Of a stretch of DNA of 64,000 nucleotides, positions 27,448 through 37,317 are shown one piece after another (within the stretch, counting starts at the first letter, position 1; each line of letters begins with the position of its first letter). This DNA is from Pseudomonas tumuqii (lineage in GTDB: Bacteria > Pseudomonadota > Gammaproteobacteria > Pseudomonadales > Pseudomonadaceae), in assembly GCF_013184545.1 (NCBI RefSeq), contig NZ_JAAOJA010000004.1, positions 1 to 64,000 of the forward strand. Reading direction: 5' to 3'. The notes under the pieces are model-generated. The model ran no database searches, was not told the DNA's origin, and was given only the letters and a program-made list of their open reading frames with translations. Position numbers and translations under genes: made by a program.

Positions 27448-28728
27448 ATGACCTTTATTGCCCTCGGGATCAACCATAAAACCGCTTCGGTGGCGGTACG
27501 CGAACGCGTGGCTTTTTCCCCGGAGCAGCTGGTCGAGGCCCTGCAGCAGCTCTGCCGGTGCACGGCCAGCCGCGAGGCGGCGATTCTGTCGACCTGCAAC
27601 CGCAGCGAGCTGTACCTCGAACAGGACGTGCTGACCGTCGACGGGGTGCTGGTCTGGCTGGCCGAGTACCACAGGCTCAGCCTCGACGAGTTGCGCGCCT
27701 GTGCCTACGTGCTCGAGGACGATGCCGCGGTGCGCCACATGATGCGGGTGGCCTCGGGGCTGGACTCGATGGTGCTGGGCGAGCCGCAGATTCTCGGGCA
27801 GATGAAGTCCGCCTACGCCGTGGCGCGCGAGGCCGGCACCATTGGCCCGTTGCTCGGGCGCCTGTTCCAGGCCACCTTCAGCACCGCCAAGACCGTGCGC
27901 ACCGATACCGCGATCGGCGAGAACCCGGTGTCGGTGGCGTTTGCCGCGGTGAGCCTGGCCAAGCAGATCTTCAGCGACCTGCACCGCAGCCAGGCCCTGC
28001 TGATCGGCGCCGGCGAGACCATCAGCCTGGTGGCGCGGCACCTGCACGAACAGGGGGTCAAGCGCATCGTCGTGGCCAATCGCACCCTGGAGCGGGCCAG
28101 CAGCCTGGCCGAGCAGTTCGGTGCCCATGCGGTGCTGCTCTCGGATATTCCCCAGGAGCTGGTGCACAGTGACATCGTCATCAGCTCGACTGCCAGCCAG
28201 TTGCCGATTCTCGGCAAGGGCGCGGTGGAAAGTGCGCTGAAACAGCGCCGGCACAAGCCGATCTTCATGGTTGACATCGCCGTGCCACGGGATATCGAGG
28301 CCGAGGTCGGCGAGCTCGACGATGTCTACCTGTACACCGTCGATGACCTGCACGAAGTGATCGCGGAGAACCTGAAAAGCCGCCAGGGCGCCGCACAGGC
28401 GGCCGAGGAGCTGGTCGCCGTGGGTGCCGAGACCTTCATGCTGCGCCTGCGCGAGCTGGCCGCGGTGGATGTGCTCAAGGCCTATCGCCAGCAGGGCGAG
28501 CGCCTGCGCGACGAAGAATTGGCCAAGGCCCTGCGCCTGCTCAATAACGGCAGTGCGGCCGAGGAGGTGCTGGTGCAACTGGCCCGCGGACTGACCAACA
28601 AGCTGCTGCATGCGCCTAGCGTGCAGCTGAAAAAACTCTCTGCCGACGGTCGCGTCGATGCGCTCGGCGTGGCCCAGGAACTCTTTGCCCTCGATGAGGG
28701 CGCGCCGTCCAGTTCGGTCAATAAATAA
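27448..28728 (+). CDS. hemA: glutamyl-tRNA reductase
   Basis: A 426-residue enzyme for the first step of tetrapyrrole synthesis from glutamyl-tRNA. It shows [17 protein letters not shown], the catalytic-cysteine motif [23 protein letters not shown] and a Rossmann segment [16 protein letters not shown]. The ATG at 27448 gives the normal N-terminus [11 protein letters not shown]. It is divergent from the TPR-lolB-ispE operon; the 176-base gap should hold both promoters. hemA-prfA-prmC follow the usual gammaproteobacterial order. Confidence 0.97.
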   Translation: MTFIALGINHKTASVAVRERVAFSPEQLVEALQQLCRCTASREAAILSTCNRSELYLEQDVLTVDGVLVWLAEYHRLSLDELRACAYVLEDDAAVRHMMRVASGLDSMVLGEPQILGQMKSAYAVAREAGTIGPLLGRLFQATFSTAKTVRTDTAIGENPVSVAFAAVSLAKQIFSDLHRSQALLIGAGETISLVARHLHEQGVKRIVVANRTLERASSLAEQFGAHAVLLSDIPQELVHSDIVISSTASQLPILGKGAVESALKQRRHKPIFMVDIAVPRDIEAEVGELDDVYLYTVDDLHEVIAENLKSRQGAAQAAEELVAVGAETFMLRLRELAAVDVLKAYRQQGERLRDEELAKALRLLNNGSAAEEVLVQLARGLTNKLLHAPSVQLKKLSADGRVDALGVAQELFALDEGAPSSSVNK

Positions 28729-28737
28729 AGGCCTGCA

Positions 28738-29820
28738 ATGAAAGCGTCACTGATCAACAAACTCGACATGCTGCAGGACCGCTTCGAAGAGCTGACTGCG
28801 CTGCTTGGCGATGCCGAAGTGATCGGCAATCAGAACCAGTTCCGGGCTTACTCCCGCGAATATGCCGAGATCGAGCCGGTTAACAGCACGTTTCGGGCGT
28901 TTCGAAAGGTGCAGGCCGATCTCGAGGGCGCCCAGGCGCTGCTCAAGGACAGCGACCCGGACATGCGTGCAATGGCCGAGGAAGAAGTTGCCGAGGCCAA
29001 AGAAAAGCTGATCGAACTGGAAGACAACCTGCAGCGCATGCTGTTGCCGAAAGACCCCAGCGACGGCCGCAACGTCTTTCTCGAAGTGCGCGCCGGCACC
29101 GGCGGCGACGAGGCGGCGATCTTCTCCGGCGACCTGTTCCGCATGTATTCGCGCTATGCCGAACGGCGCGGCTGGCGGGTTGAGATTCTCTCGGCCAGCG
29201 AAGGCGAGCACGGCGGCTACAAGGAAGTGATTGCCCGGGTCGAAGGCGACAATGTCTATGGCAAGCTCAAGTTCGAGTCCGGCGCCCACCGCGTCCAGCG
29301 GGTTCCGGAAACCGAATCCCAGGGCCGCATCCACACCTCGGCGTGCACCGTGGCTGTGTTGCCCGAACCGGATGAACAAGCGGCCATCGACATCAATCCG
29401 GCCGATTTGCGCATCGACACCTACCGCTCTTCCGGTGCCGGTGGTCAGCACGTCAACACCACCGACTCGGCGATCCGCATCACCCACATTCCCACCGGCA
29501 CGGTGGTCGAATGTCAGGAAGAGCGCTCCCAGCACAAGAACCGTGCGCGGGCCATGGCCTGGTTGTCGGCCAAGTTGAAGGACCAGCAGGAGGCCGCCGC
29601 GCACAAGGAGATTTCCGACACGCGCAAATTGCTGGTGGGCTCCGGTGACCGTTCCGAGCGTATTCGCACCTACAACTTCCCCCAGGGCCGGGTCACCGAT
29701 CATCGCATCAACCTGACCCTGTATTCGCTCAATGAAGTGCTGGCCGGTGGCGTCGACGCGGTGATCGAACCGCTGCTCGCCGAATACCAGGCCGACCAGT
29801 TGGCCGCGTTGGGCGATTGA
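28738..29820 (+). CDS. prfA: peptide chain release factor 1
   Basis: A 360-residue RF1 that releases peptides at UAA and UAG. The GGQ motif lies in [15 protein letters not shown], and the stop-codon recognition P-x-T motif is present as PET in [14 protein letters not shown]. Its glutamine is methylated by PrmC, encoded downstream. It starts nine bases after hemA. Confidence 0.97.
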   Translation: MKASLINKLDMLQDRFEELTALLGDAEVIGNQNQFRAYSREYAEIEPVNSTFRAFRKVQADLEGAQALLKDSDPDMRAMAEEEVAEAKEKLIELEDNLQRMLLPKDPSDGRNVFLEVRAGTGGDEAAIFSGDLFRMYSRYAERRGWRVEILSASEGEHGGYKEVIARVEGDNVYGKLKFESGAHRVQRVPETESQGRIHTSACTVAVLPEPDEQAAIDINPADLRIDTYRSSGAGGQHVNTTDSAIRITHIPTGTVVECQEERSQHKNRARAMAWLSAKLKDQQEAAAHKEISDTRKLLVGSGDRSERIRTYNFPQGRVTDHRINLTLYSLNEVLAGGVDAVIEPLLAEYQADQLAALGD

Positions 29821-29834
29821 TGCAGGTTGGCTTT

Positions 29835-29943
29835 GCCCCGGATTGCATCCGGGCTACGGGGCGGGTTAGCTCTAGCTCCTGTAGGAGCGAGCTTGCTCGC
29901 GATGCTTGACGCTCTTTGATCGCCAGCAAGCTGGCTCCTACGA
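29835..29943. repeat. two REP-like palindromes between prfA and prmC
   Basis: The first, CCCGGATTGCATCCGGG (29836-29853), lies beside GGCTACGG. The second pairs GTAGGAGCGAGCTTGCTCGC (29881-29900) with CGCCAGCAAGCTGGCTCCTAC (about 29921-29942). Both match common pseudomonad REP types. They fill most of the 133-base gap and may separate prmC expression from prfA. Confidence 0.85.
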
Positions 29944-29953
29944 AAATGCAGCC

Positions 29954-30799
29954 ATGGTCACCATCGAATCCTTGCTCAGCCACGCCGAACTGCCCGACTC
30001 GCCGACGCCGCGGCTGGATGCCGAGCTGTTGCTCGCCCATACCCTGTGCAAGTCGCGCAGCTACCTGCACACCTGGCCCGAGCGTGAGGTCAACGCCGAA
30101 CAGGGCGCCCGCTTTGCCGCCGACCTGGCGCGGCGCAAGGCCGGCGAGCCGGTGGCGCATATTCTCGGCCGCCAGGGCTTCTGGAGCCTGGAGCTGGACG
30201 TCGCCGCGCACACCCTGATTCCCCGGCCGGACACCGAGTTGCTGGTGGAGACCGCATTGACCCTGCTGCCGGCCACGCCTGCGGCCGTGCTCGACCTAGG
30301 CACCGGCACCGGCGCGATTGCCCTGGCCCTGGCCAGCGAACGGCCGGCCTGGCAGGTCACAGGTGTCGATCGGGTACCGCAGGCGGTAGCCCTGGCCGAG
30401 CGCAACCGCGCGCGGCTCAAGCTGGCCAATGCGCGTTTCTGCGAGAGTCACTGGTTCGCGGCGCTGGCCGGCCAGCGTTATCGGCTGATCGTCAGCAACC
30501 CACCGTATATCGCCGCCGGCGATCATCATCTGGGCGAGGGCGATCTGCGCTTCGAGCCGAGCAGTGCGCTGGTTGCCGGGGTCGATGGACTGGACGATAT
30601 TCGCCTGATCATCGAACAGGCGCCGGCCTATCTCGACGCGGCGGGCTGGCTGCTGCTGGAACACGGCTTCGACCAGGCCGCCGCGGTGCGCGAGCTGCTG
30701 GCCGCGCGCGGTTTCAGCGCGGTGCAGAGCCGTCGCGACCTGGGTGGTCACGAACGTATCAGTCTGGGATGCTTGCTTCAGGAACAGCCGCATGAGTGA
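29954..30799 (+). CDS. prmC: release-factor glutamine N5-methyltransferase
   Basis: A 281-residue SAM-dependent methyltransferase that modifies the GGQ glutamine of RF1 and RF2. It shows VLDLGTGTGAIALALA (SAM site) and the substrate-binding NPPY in LIVSNPPYIAA. The helical N-terminal RF-binding domain is present. The start is ATG 29954, just after the REP region. It overlaps moeB by eight bases. Confidence 0.96.
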   Translation: MVTIESLLSHAELPDSPTPRLDAELLLAHTLCKSRSYLHTWPEREVNAEQGARFAADLARRKAGEPVAHILGRQGFWSLELDVAAHTLIPRPDTELLVETALTLLPATPAAVLDLGTGTGAIALALASERPAWQVTGVDRVPQAVALAERNRARLKLANARFCESHWFAALAGQRYRLIVSNPPYIAAGDHHLGEGDLRFEPSSALVAGVDGLDDIRLIIEQAPAYLDAAGWLLLEHGFDQAAAVRELLAARGFSAVQSRRDLGGHERISLGCLLQEQPHE

Positions 30800-31580
30800 C
30801 ACCATGAACCAACAGGACATGCTGAGTGACCAGGAACTGCTGCGCTACAGCCGGCAGATCCTGGTGCAACAGATCGATATCGATGGCCAGTTGCGCCTCA
30901 AGCGCAGCCGCGCGCTGATCGTCGGTCTCGGCGGGCTGGGCTCGCCGGTGGCGCTGTATCTGGCGGCGGCCGGGGTTGGCGAATTGCACCTGGCGGATTT
31001 CGACACGGTGGACCTGAGCAACCTGCAGCGACAGATCGTCCATGACACCCAGAGCATCGGCCAGAGCAAGGTCGACTCGGCCGCGCGACGCCTGCTGGCG
31101 ATCAACCCACAGCTGCGCCTGCACAGCCATCGCCAGGCGCTGGACAGCGATTCCCTGGCCGCCGCCGTGGCGGCGGTGGATCTGGTGCTGGATTGCTCGG
31201 ACAACTTCGCCACCCGCGTGGCGGTCAACGCCGCCTGCGTGGCGGCGCGCAAGCCGCTGGTCAGCGGCGCGGCGATTCGCCTGGAAGGGCAGCTCTCGGT
31301 GTTCGATCCACGGCGTGCCGACAGCCCCTGCTATCACTGCTTGTACGGCCACGGCAGCGAAGCCGAACTGACCTGCAGCGAGGCCGGCGTGGTCGGCCCG
31401 CTGGTGGGTTTGGTCGGTAGCCTGCAGGCCCTGGAAGCCCTGAAGCTGCTGGCGCAGTTCGGTGAGCCGCTGGTCGGTCGCTTGCTCCTGATCGATGCGC
31501 TGGGCTCGCGCTTTCGTGAGCTGCGGGTCAAGCGTGACCCGGCGTGCAGCGTCTGTGGCGGTGCCGGCCGTGAGCAATGA
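30792..31580 (+). CDS. moeB: molybdopterin-synthase adenylyltransferase MoeB (ThiF/HesA family)
   Basis: A 262-residue E1-like enzyme that adenylates the C-terminus of MoaD. It shows the nucleotide site [33 protein letters not shown], and zinc-binding CxxC pairs CYHC and CSVC. The ATG at 30792 overlaps the prmC stop. Paralogue ThiF is possible, but the linkage after prmC is that of moeB in pseudomonads. Confidence 0.92.
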   Translation: MSDTMNQQDMLSDQELLRYSRQILVQQIDIDGQLRLKRSRALIVGLGGLGSPVALYLAAAGVGELHLADFDTVDLSNLQRQIVHDTQSIGQSKVDSAARRLLAINPQLRLHSHRQALDSDSLAAAVAAVDLVLDCSDNFATRVAVNAACVAARKPLVSGAAIRLEGQLSVFDPRRADSPCYHCLYGHGSEAELTCSEAGVVGPLVGLVGSLQALEALKLLAQFGEPLVGRLLLIDALGSRFRELRVKRDPACSVCGGAGREQ

Positions 31581-32358
31581 CGCGCCAATCGGCGTGTTCG
31601 ATTCCGGCGTCGGCGGTCTGTCGGTGCTGGGCGAGATTCGTGCGCTGCTGCCCAATGAATCGCTGCTCTATATAGCCGACAGCGGTCATGTGCCCTATGG
31701 CGAGAAGAGCCCGGAATTCATCCGCGAGCGCTGCCGGCTGCTGGCCGGGTTTCTCCTCGAGCAAGGCGCCAAGGCGCTGGTGCTGGCCTGCAATACCGCC
31801 ACCGCGGCGGGCGTCGCCGAATTGCGCGAGCTGTACCCGCAGTTGCCGATCGTCGGCATGGAGCCGGCGGTCAAGCCGGCCGCTGCCGCGACCCGCTCGG
31901 GGGTGGTCGGCGTGCTGGCCACCACCGGTACCCTGAAGAGCGCCAAATTCGCCGCCTTGCTCGACCGCTTCGCCAGCGATGTGCGGGTGATTACCCAGCC
32001 GTGCCCGGGCCTGGTCGAACGTATCGAGGCCGGCGATCTGGATGGCGCGCAGACCCGCGACATGCTGCGTGGCTGGGTGCAGCCACTGCTGGCCGAGGGC
32101 TGCGACACGCTGATCCTCGGTTGTACCCATTACCCCTTTATCAAGCCATTGTTGCGCGAGCTGCTGCCTGCATCGGTCAGCCTGATCGACACCGGCGCGG
32201 CGGTGGCGCGGCAACTGCAGCGCAGGCTCGGCGAGCGCCAGTTGCTGGCCGGCGGGCCGGCGCAGGCGGCCCGCTTCTGGTCGAGCGCCGAACCGCTGCG
32301 CATGCAGGCGGTGTTACCCCTGTTGTGGGGTGAGTCGGCGCCGGTGCGACCGCTGTGA
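31570..32358 (+). CDS. murI: glutamate racemase
   Basis: A 262-residue enzyme that supplies D-glutamate for peptidoglycan. It shows [14 protein letters not shown] at the N-terminus and both catalytic cysteines, in [10 protein letters not shown] and ILGCTHYPF. The GTG at 31570 overlaps moeB by eleven bases and gives the standard N-terminus; earlier in-frame starts are inside moeB. Confidence 0.96.
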   Translation: MSNDAPIGVFDSGVGGLSVLGEIRALLPNESLLYIADSGHVPYGEKSPEFIRERCRLLAGFLLEQGAKALVLACNTATAAGVAELRELYPQLPIVGMEPAVKPAAAATRSGVVGVLATTGTLKSAKFAALLDRFASDVRVITQPCPGLVERIEAGDLDGAQTRDMLRGWVQPLLAEGCDTLILGCTHYPFIKPLLRELLPASVSLIDTGAAVARQLQRRLGERQLLAGGPAQAARFWSSAEPLRMQAVLPLLWGESAPVRPL

Positions 32359-32472
32359 TTGCGCCAGGACTGCACTTTTATGCATTGCTGGCCTTTCACT
32401 AGGAACAAAAATTTCTATACTTCCAGCAGCGAAGGGTGGAGCTCCCTCCACCGGGTGAAAAAGGATATTCCA

Positions 32473-32985
32473 ATGACCAAGCTGTTTCCTGCGGCTGCGC
32501 TTGCAGCCTTGATCCTGGGGCCGGTTGGCACAGCGCAAGCCGCCGACGTGACCTTCGCCATCGGCCAGTCCGGCGACTCGACCATGGTCTATCGGCTGGG
32601 CACCCAGTTCGATTTCGGCACCTTGCTGACGCATGACATCGGGCGCCTGACCGGTTACTGGGATGCGGGGTATACCTACTGGGAAGGCGACGAGACGGCG
32701 AGCAACCACAGCCTGTCCTTCACGCCGGTGTTCGTCTACGAGTTTGCCGGCGACAGTGTGCGGCCCTATGTCGAAGCGGGTATCGGCCTGGCCGTCTTCA
32801 GCAGCACCGAGTTGGAGGACAACGATCTGGGTTCGTCCTTCCAGTTCGAAGATCGCCTCGGTTTCGGGCTGCGCTTTGCCGGTCAGGAAGTCGGTCTGCG
32901 GGCGTTGCATTACTCCAACGCCGGGCTGGAAAACCCGAACGACGGTGCCGAGGCCTATACCCTGCATTACCGTTTGAGTTTCTAG
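32473..32985 (+). CDS. pagL: lipid A 3-O-deacylase PagL
   Basis: A 170-residue outer-membrane beta-barrel enzyme that removes the 3-position acyl chain of lipid A. A signal peptide (about residues 1-23, ending AQA) is followed by alternating amphipathic strands. The catalytic His-x-Ser pair is in LRALHYSNAGLENPNDG. The final Phe is typical of barrel proteins. A 114-base leader separates it from murI, so it probably has its own promoter. A terminator follows at once. Confidence 0.94.
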   Translation: MTKLFPAAALAALILGPVGTAQAADVTFAIGQSGDSTMVYRLGTQFDFGTLLTHDIGRLTGYWDAGYTYWEGDETASNHSLSFTPVFVYEFAGDSVRPYVEAGIGLAVFSSTELEDNDLGSSFQFEDRLGFGLRFAGQEVGLRALHYSNAGLENPNDGAEAYTLHYRLSF

Positions 32986-32998
32986 AGCGGGGCAAAGA

Positions 32999-33024
32999 AA
33001 AATCGGCCAGCTGGCCGATTTTTT
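32999..33024. terminator. pagL terminator
   Basis: AATCGGCCAGCTGGCCGATT is a perfect palindrome flanked by an A-run and a T-run, so it can act in both directions between pagL and the convergent YkgJ-family gene. Confidence 0.9.
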
Positions 33025-33044
33025 GTTTCTGCAATAGGTCCGAT

Positions 33045-33362
33045 TCAGCGATAGATGCTGGTCATGCCGCGGCGTTCGTCCAGGCATTCGGCCGAGGCAG
33101 TCTCGAATTCGCGGCAGATCAGCGGGCGCACCTCGTAGATGGTGCAACGCATGCTGTCGCGATCCAGCGCCGCACACCAGCCGTCGTCCAGACGATGCAT
33201 GACTTCACCGCCCCAGTCGTCGGTGGCGATGAAGCGTGGCGGCACCCCGGTGTCGGTGATCAGCATCACTTCCAGCTGGCAACAGCAGGCGGCGCAGTTG
33301 CTGCAACTGACGGCGGTTTCGCTGGGCAATTGGCTGAGGGGAATCTGGGTTGGCTCGGTCAT
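33045..33362 (-). CDS. YkgJ-family cysteine-cluster protein
   Basis: A 105-residue protein with a Cys-rich N-terminal cluster (CSNCAACCCQ) and further Cys in WCAAL, MRCTIYEVRPLICREF and AECL. This is the pattern of the CxxCxxCC (YkgJ/UPF0153) family, thought to bind a metal or iron-sulphur cluster. The ATG at 33362 is chosen because the cluster begins about 18 residues later; the longer frame adds an unlikely leader. It is probably separate from the operon upstream, as a 114-base gap with a palindrome lies between them. Confidence 0.85.
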   Translation of the reverse strand: MTEPTQIPLSQLPSETAVSCSNCAACCCQLEVMLITDTGVPPRFIATDDWGGEVMHRLDDGWCAALDRDSMRCTIYEVRPLICREFETASAECLDERRGMTSIYR

Positions 33363-33420
33363 AGCGGTGCAGTGTACGCCAGGCGCGGGGCCGAATTGCA
33401 TCCGGCCGACCAAAGCAGCT

Positions 33421-33445
33421 TGTAGGGCGCGCCCTGCGCGCCGAT
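33421..33445. repeat. short GC-rich palindrome
   Basis: GTAGGGCGCGCCCTGCGCGCC lies between the DUF2878 and YkgJ-family genes and resembles the palindrome in the mksF-mksE gap. It may end or attenuate the long operon. Confidence 0.45.
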
Positions 33446-33476
33446 GAATACACAAGCCTGATTCAGCTCGCGCCGC

Positions 33477-34004
33477 CTAGGTCGATTGGCGTGCGCGCAC
33501 GCTTTGTTCATATTGGTTGCGGTAGAGCTTGGCGAACCCATGCAGCACGGGCAGCACCAGGGCCCAGAGCACGGCGAGCAGGAGCAGGGTCGGCCAGGTG
33601 CCGTAAGGCAGGCCGACCCCGGCGATCTGCGCGCCGACATAGTAGGACAGCGGGCCGGCGCAGGCCCCGAGCAGGCTGGCGCGCCACCAGGGCCGGGCGC
33701 TCCAGGCCAGGCAGTGGTTGAGCGTGGTGGCCAGCAGCAGCCAGAGCAGGGCCAGCCACAGCGGGATCAGGTTGCGCGGCTCGCCGAAGTCGAATACCCC
33801 GAGGTTGAGCAGGAAGCTGTCCAGGGCGCTGCCGGCGAGAAATACGCTGATCAGCAGTTTGCCCTCGGCGCTCCAGTTGCTGACCCACAGCAGGTGCACC
33901 GCCACTGCCGCCGCGACCAGCAGCAGCCACAGGCTGTCGCCGCTGAATACGCAGGCGAACCAGCCGAGCTGAAAGAGGAGGGCGTTGGCGATCAGTTTAG
34001 GCAT
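33477..34004 (-). CDS. DUF2878-family membrane protein
   Basis: A 175-residue integral membrane protein with about six helices, including the conserved GSALDSFLLNLGVFDFGEP and LSYYVGAQIAGVGLPYG segments of DUF2878. It overlaps the methyltransferase gene by eight bases. DUF2878 genes recur with cfa-like, DUF1365 and SDR genes in light- or singlet-oxygen-induced clusters. Function unknown; a role in the modified-lipid pathway is inferred from context. It is the last gene of the nine-gene operon. Confidence 0.85.
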   Translation of the reverse strand: MPKLIANALLFQLGWFACVFSGDSLWLLLVAAAVAVHLLWVSNWSAEGKLLISVFLAGSALDSFLLNLGVFDFGEPRNLIPLWLALLWLLLATTLNHCLAWSARPWWRASLLGACAGPLSYYVGAQIAGVGLPYGTWPTLLLLAVLWALVLPVLHGFAKLYRNQYEQSVRARQST

Positions 34005-35271
34005 CGAAGTTTCCTAGCAGGGGTTGCGGTTGCGCCGCCGGCTTGGCCAGCAGTAATTGCGCGGTGCCGATGGTGCGCTCGATGAAGCCGCCCTCGCAAT
34101 AGCACAGGTAGAACTCCCAGAGCCGATAGAAGTGTTCGTCGTAGCCCAGTTGTTCGAGCTTGTGCCGGGCCTGCTGCAGGTTGGCGTGCCACAGGCGCAG
34201 GGTGCGCGCGTAATGCTGGCCGAAATCTTCCATGTGGTGCAGGTTCATGTCGGTCTTGGCGGTGATGATTTCCAGCATCTTGTGCAGCGAGGGCAGCGCG
34301 CCGCCGGGGAAGATATAGCGCTGGATGAAGTCGACACTGCGCTTGGCCTGCTCGTAGCGCTGGTCGCGGATGGTGATGGCTTGCAGCAGCATCAGTCCGT
34401 CATCTTTCAGCAGCTGCGCGCATTGCTTGAAGTAGGTCGGCAGGAAGCGATGGCCGACGGCTTCGATCATTTCGATCGACACCAGCTTGTCGTACTGGCC
34501 CTGCAGGTCGCGGTAGTCCTCCAGCAGCAGGGTGATGCGATCGCCCAGGCCGAGTTCGGCAATGCGCCGCTCTGTGTAGGCGTACTGCTCCCGCGACAGG
34601 GTGGTGGTGGTCACCCGGCAACCGTACCGGGTGGCGGCATGGATGGCCATGCTGCCCCAGCCGGTGCCGATTTCCAGCAGGTGATCGCTGGGTTTGAGCG
34701 CGAGTTTCTGGCAGATGCGTTCGAGCTTGTGCAGTTGCGCCTGCTCCAGGCTGTCGTCCGGGCGCGCAAACATGGCGGCGGAGTACATCATGGTCGGGTC
34801 GAGCAACTGCTCGAACAGCGGGTTGCCGAGGTCATAGTGAGCGGCGATATTCCTGCGCGAGCCCTTGCGGGTATTGCGATTGAGCCAGTGCAGGCTCTGC
34901 ACGAAAGGGCGGCCAAGCCGAGCCAGGCCGCGCTCCATGGCGTCCAGCAGTGCCAGGTTGCCGGCGAACACGCGAATCACCGCGGTGAGGTCGGGGGAAC
35001 TCCAGTAGCCGTGGATATAGGCCTCGCCCGCGCCGATCGAGCCGTTGCCGGCGACCAGGCCCCAGAGTGCGCCGTCCAGCACCCGGATCTCGGCGCGCAG
35101 ACTGGCATTGGCATCGCCGAATTCGAGAAAGTCATCGCCGTCGATGAGCCGCAGGTGACCGTGGCGCAACTGGCCCAGTTGGCGCAGGACGGCGCGACGC
35201 AGCAGGCTGGCGCCAATGCCGCTGCCGACACGCAGCGAGGTTTTCGCGGATGACAGGCTAGAGCTTTTCAT
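33997..35271 (-). CDS. cyclopropane-fatty-acyl-phospholipid synthase-like methyltransferase
   Basis: A 424-residue SAM-dependent methyltransferase of the Cfa family. It shows the SAM motif HLLEIGTGWGSMAIHAA, the preceding AAHYDLGNPLFEQLLD, MMYSAAMF, and a late FPGGALPSLHKM. Cfa enzymes methylate double bonds of membrane phospholipids. In light- or singlet-oxygen-induced clusters the family member UfaM makes methylated furan fatty acid precursors, which is plausible here beside an FAD oxidase and DUF1365. The stop overlaps DUF2878. The start overlaps the DUF1365 gene by 14 bases. Confidence 0.92.
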   Translation of the reverse strand: MKSSSLSSAKTSLRVGSGIGASLLRRAVLRQLGQLRHGHLRLIDGDDFLEFGDANASLRAEIRVLDGALWGLVAGNGSIGAGEAYIHGYWSSPDLTAVIRVFAGNLALLDAMERGLARLGRPFVQSLHWLNRNTRKGSRRNIAAHYDLGNPLFEQLLDPTMMYSAAMFARPDDSLEQAQLHKLERICQKLALKPSDHLLEIGTGWGSMAIHAATRYGCRVTTTTLSREQYAYTERRIAELGLGDRITLLLEDYRDLQGQYDKLVSIEMIEAVGHRFLPTYFKQCAQLLKDDGLMLLQAITIRDQRYEQAKRSVDFIQRYIFPGGALPSLHKMLEIITAKTDMNLHHMEDFGQHYARTLRLWHANLQQARHKLEQLGYDEHFYRLWEFYLCYCEGGFIERTIGTAQLLLAKPAAQPQPLLGNFDA

Positions 35272-36073
35272 GGGGCACGTCCTTCGACACTGGGCGCGCG
35301 ACGCGGAATTGACCTTGCGCGGCGCGATGGCTGAATAGGGGGATGCGCTTGAGCAGCAGGCGCAGGGCTTGCCAGTAGATGGCCGCGACTGTCTTGCCGG
35401 TCATCCAGGGAAAACTGCGCAGGTAGGCGTGCAGGCTGGCGCGGTCGAGTGGGCTGCGGTGCAGGCTGATGCTTGCGTCGAAGACCTTGGTCGCGCCCTG
35501 GCCGTCGGTCAGCCAGTCGGCCATGTGGATGCCCAGGCGTGCGCCGGCGGGGCTGAAGGCCATGCGGTATTCCAGTTCGCGCGGCAGAAAGGGCGAGACA
35601 TGCAAGGCCTTGGCCACGGCGAAGTGCTGATGGCCGTCGCCGTCTGACGGCAGCACATAGTGATAGCGCTCGCGCCAGGGGGTATTGCTCACCTCGCAGA
35701 GGATCGCGGCGAGGCTGCCGTCGGCGTCATGGCAGTAGAAGAAATTCACCGGATTGAAGGCCAGGCCCCAGCTGCGCGGCTGGGTCAGCAGGCAGATCGA
35801 GCCCAGCGGCCTGTGACCGAGGGCGGCGCCGACCCGCTGGCGCACGGCATCGCTCAGGCGGATCCCGGCGCGGGTGAATTGCGGCAGGTAGTCGGTTTCG
35901 CGAAAGGCGAAAGGCGCCCAGCGGCCATTGCCGGCCAGGGGCGAGAGGTCGAACAGCTGCTGCTGCTCGTCCAGGTCCAGGTAGAGCAGGCCCATGCGGT
36001 AGCGGAAGGCGTGGGCTTTGGGGGCGAAGCGCCGGTGCTGCACCCAGCCGCTGTACAGGGCGCTGTTCATCAC
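35258..36073 (-). CDS. DUF1365-family protein
   Basis: A 271-residue protein with the family N-terminus SALYSGWVQHRRFAPKAHAFRYRMG and conserved LLTQPRSWGLAFNPVNFFYC. DUF1365 genes almost always lie between a flavin amine-oxidase-like gene and a cfa-like gene, as here. The biochemical role is unknown; lipid modification is inferred from this linkage. It overlaps the FAD oxidase by four bases. Confidence 0.9.
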   Translation of the reverse strand: MMNSALYSGWVQHRRFAPKAHAFRYRMGLLYLDLDEQQQLFDLSPLAGNGRWAPFAFRETDYLPQFTRAGIRLSDAVRQRVGAALGHRPLGSICLLTQPRSWGLAFNPVNFFYCHDADGSLAAILCEVSNTPWRERYHYVLPSDGDGHQHFAVAKALHVSPFLPRELEYRMAFSPAGARLGIHMADWLTDGQGATKVFDASISLHRSPLDRASLHAYLRSFPWMTGKTVAAIYWQALRLLLKRIPLFSHRAAQGQFRVARPVSKDVPHEKL

Positions 36074-37317
36074 AGCTCCTCGCCGAAGGCGCGCGCCACG
36101 CGCAGGGCGCTGACCACGCCATCTTCATGGAAGCCGTTGGCCCAGTAGGCACCGCAGAAATAGCTGTGCCGGGCGCCGAGCAGTTCTTCCCAGCGTGCCT
36201 GCGCGGCCATGCCGGCCAGGCTGTATTGCGGGTGAGCGTAGCGGTAGCGCGCGAGGATCTTGCTCGGGTCGATCAGCGCCGTCTGATTGAGGCTGACGCA
36301 GAAGGTGGTGTCGCTTTGAATGCCCTGGAGGATGTTCATGTTGTAGGTCACCGCGGCGGGCTGATTGACCGGCCCGCCCAGACGATAGTTCCAGCTGGCC
36401 CAGGCCAGGGGGCGTTTGGGCAGCAGGCGGGTGTCGCTGTGCAGCACCACATCGTTGTCGGCATAGGGCAGGGCTGCGAGGATTTCCTGCTCGGCCGGCG
36501 AGGGTTGGGCGAGCAGCCTGAGCGCCTGGTCGCTGTGGCAGGCGAACACCACCTTGTCGAAACGCTGGCGGCTGGCGCGGGTATGCAGGCTGACGCCGTG
36601 CTCGTCGCGCTCGACCCGTAGCACCGGACAGTTCAGGCGAATGTGCTGCTTGAACGAGGAGCACAAGGGCGCCACATAGCTGCGCGAACCGCCCTCGACC
36701 ACGCACCACTGCGGGCGCTCGCTGACCGACAACAGGCCGTGATTGTTGAAGAAACGCAGGAAGAATTGCAGGGGGAAACCGAGCATGTCGGCCAGCGACA
36801 TCGACCAGATCGCCGCGCCCATCGGCACTATGTAGTGCTGGATGAAGCGCTCGCCGTAGCCGCGCTGCTCGAGGTAGCCGCCGAGGCTGGTGACGGCATC
36901 GATGCGCTGGTGCTGCAGGTCGTCCAGCGCCTCGCGGTTGAAGCGCAGGATGTCGCGCAGCATGCCGATGAACTTCGGCGACAGCAGGTTGCTGCGTTGG
37001 GCGAACAGGCTGTTGAGGCTGTGGCCGTTGTACTCCACGCCGCTGAGCGGATCGCTCACCGAGAAGCTCATCTCGCTGGGTTTGTAGCCGACGCCGAGCT
37101 GGCCGAGCAGGCGGATGAAGTTCGGGTAGGTCCAGTCGTTGAACACGATGAAGCCGGTGTCGATTGCGTACGGACGGCCGTCGACTTCGATGTCCACCGT
37201 ATGGGTATGTCCGCCGACCCAGTCGCCGGCCTCGAACACTGTGATCGCATGGTTGCGATTGAGCAGGTAGGCGCTGGTCAAGCCGGCGATACCACTGCCG
37301 ATAATGGCGATTTTCAT
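36070..37317 (-). CDS. FAD-dependent amine-oxidase-like oxidoreductase
   Basis: A 415-residue flavoprotein with the dinucleotide motif IAIIGSGIAGLTSAYLL at the N-terminus, FEAGDWVGGHTHT and a closing GAYWANGFHEDGVVSALRVA. Homologues in the same cluster act as fatty-acyl desaturases/oxidases (UfaD-type in Rhodobacter, from memory). It sits between an SDR and DUF1365 with four-base overlaps on both sides, so translation is coupled. Confidence 0.9.
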   Translation of the reverse strand: MKIAIIGSGIAGLTSAYLLNRNHAITVFEAGDWVGGHTHTVDIEVDGRPYAIDTGFIVFNDWTYPNFIRLLGQLGVGYKPSEMSFSVSDPLSGVEYNGHSLNSLFAQRSNLLSPKFIGMLRDILRFNREALDDLQHQRIDAVTSLGGYLEQRGYGERFIQHYIVPMGAAIWSMSLADMLGFPLQFFLRFFNNHGLLSVSERPQWCVVEGGSRSYVAPLCSSFKQHIRLNCPVLRVERDEHGVSLHTRASRQRFDKVVFACHSDQALRLLAQPSPAEQEILAALPYADNDVVLHSDTRLLPKRPLAWASWNYRLGGPVNQPAAVTYNMNILQGIQSDTTFCVSLNQTALIDPSKILARYRYAHPQYSLAGMAAQARWEELLGARHSYFCGAYWANGFHEDGVVSALRVARAFGEEL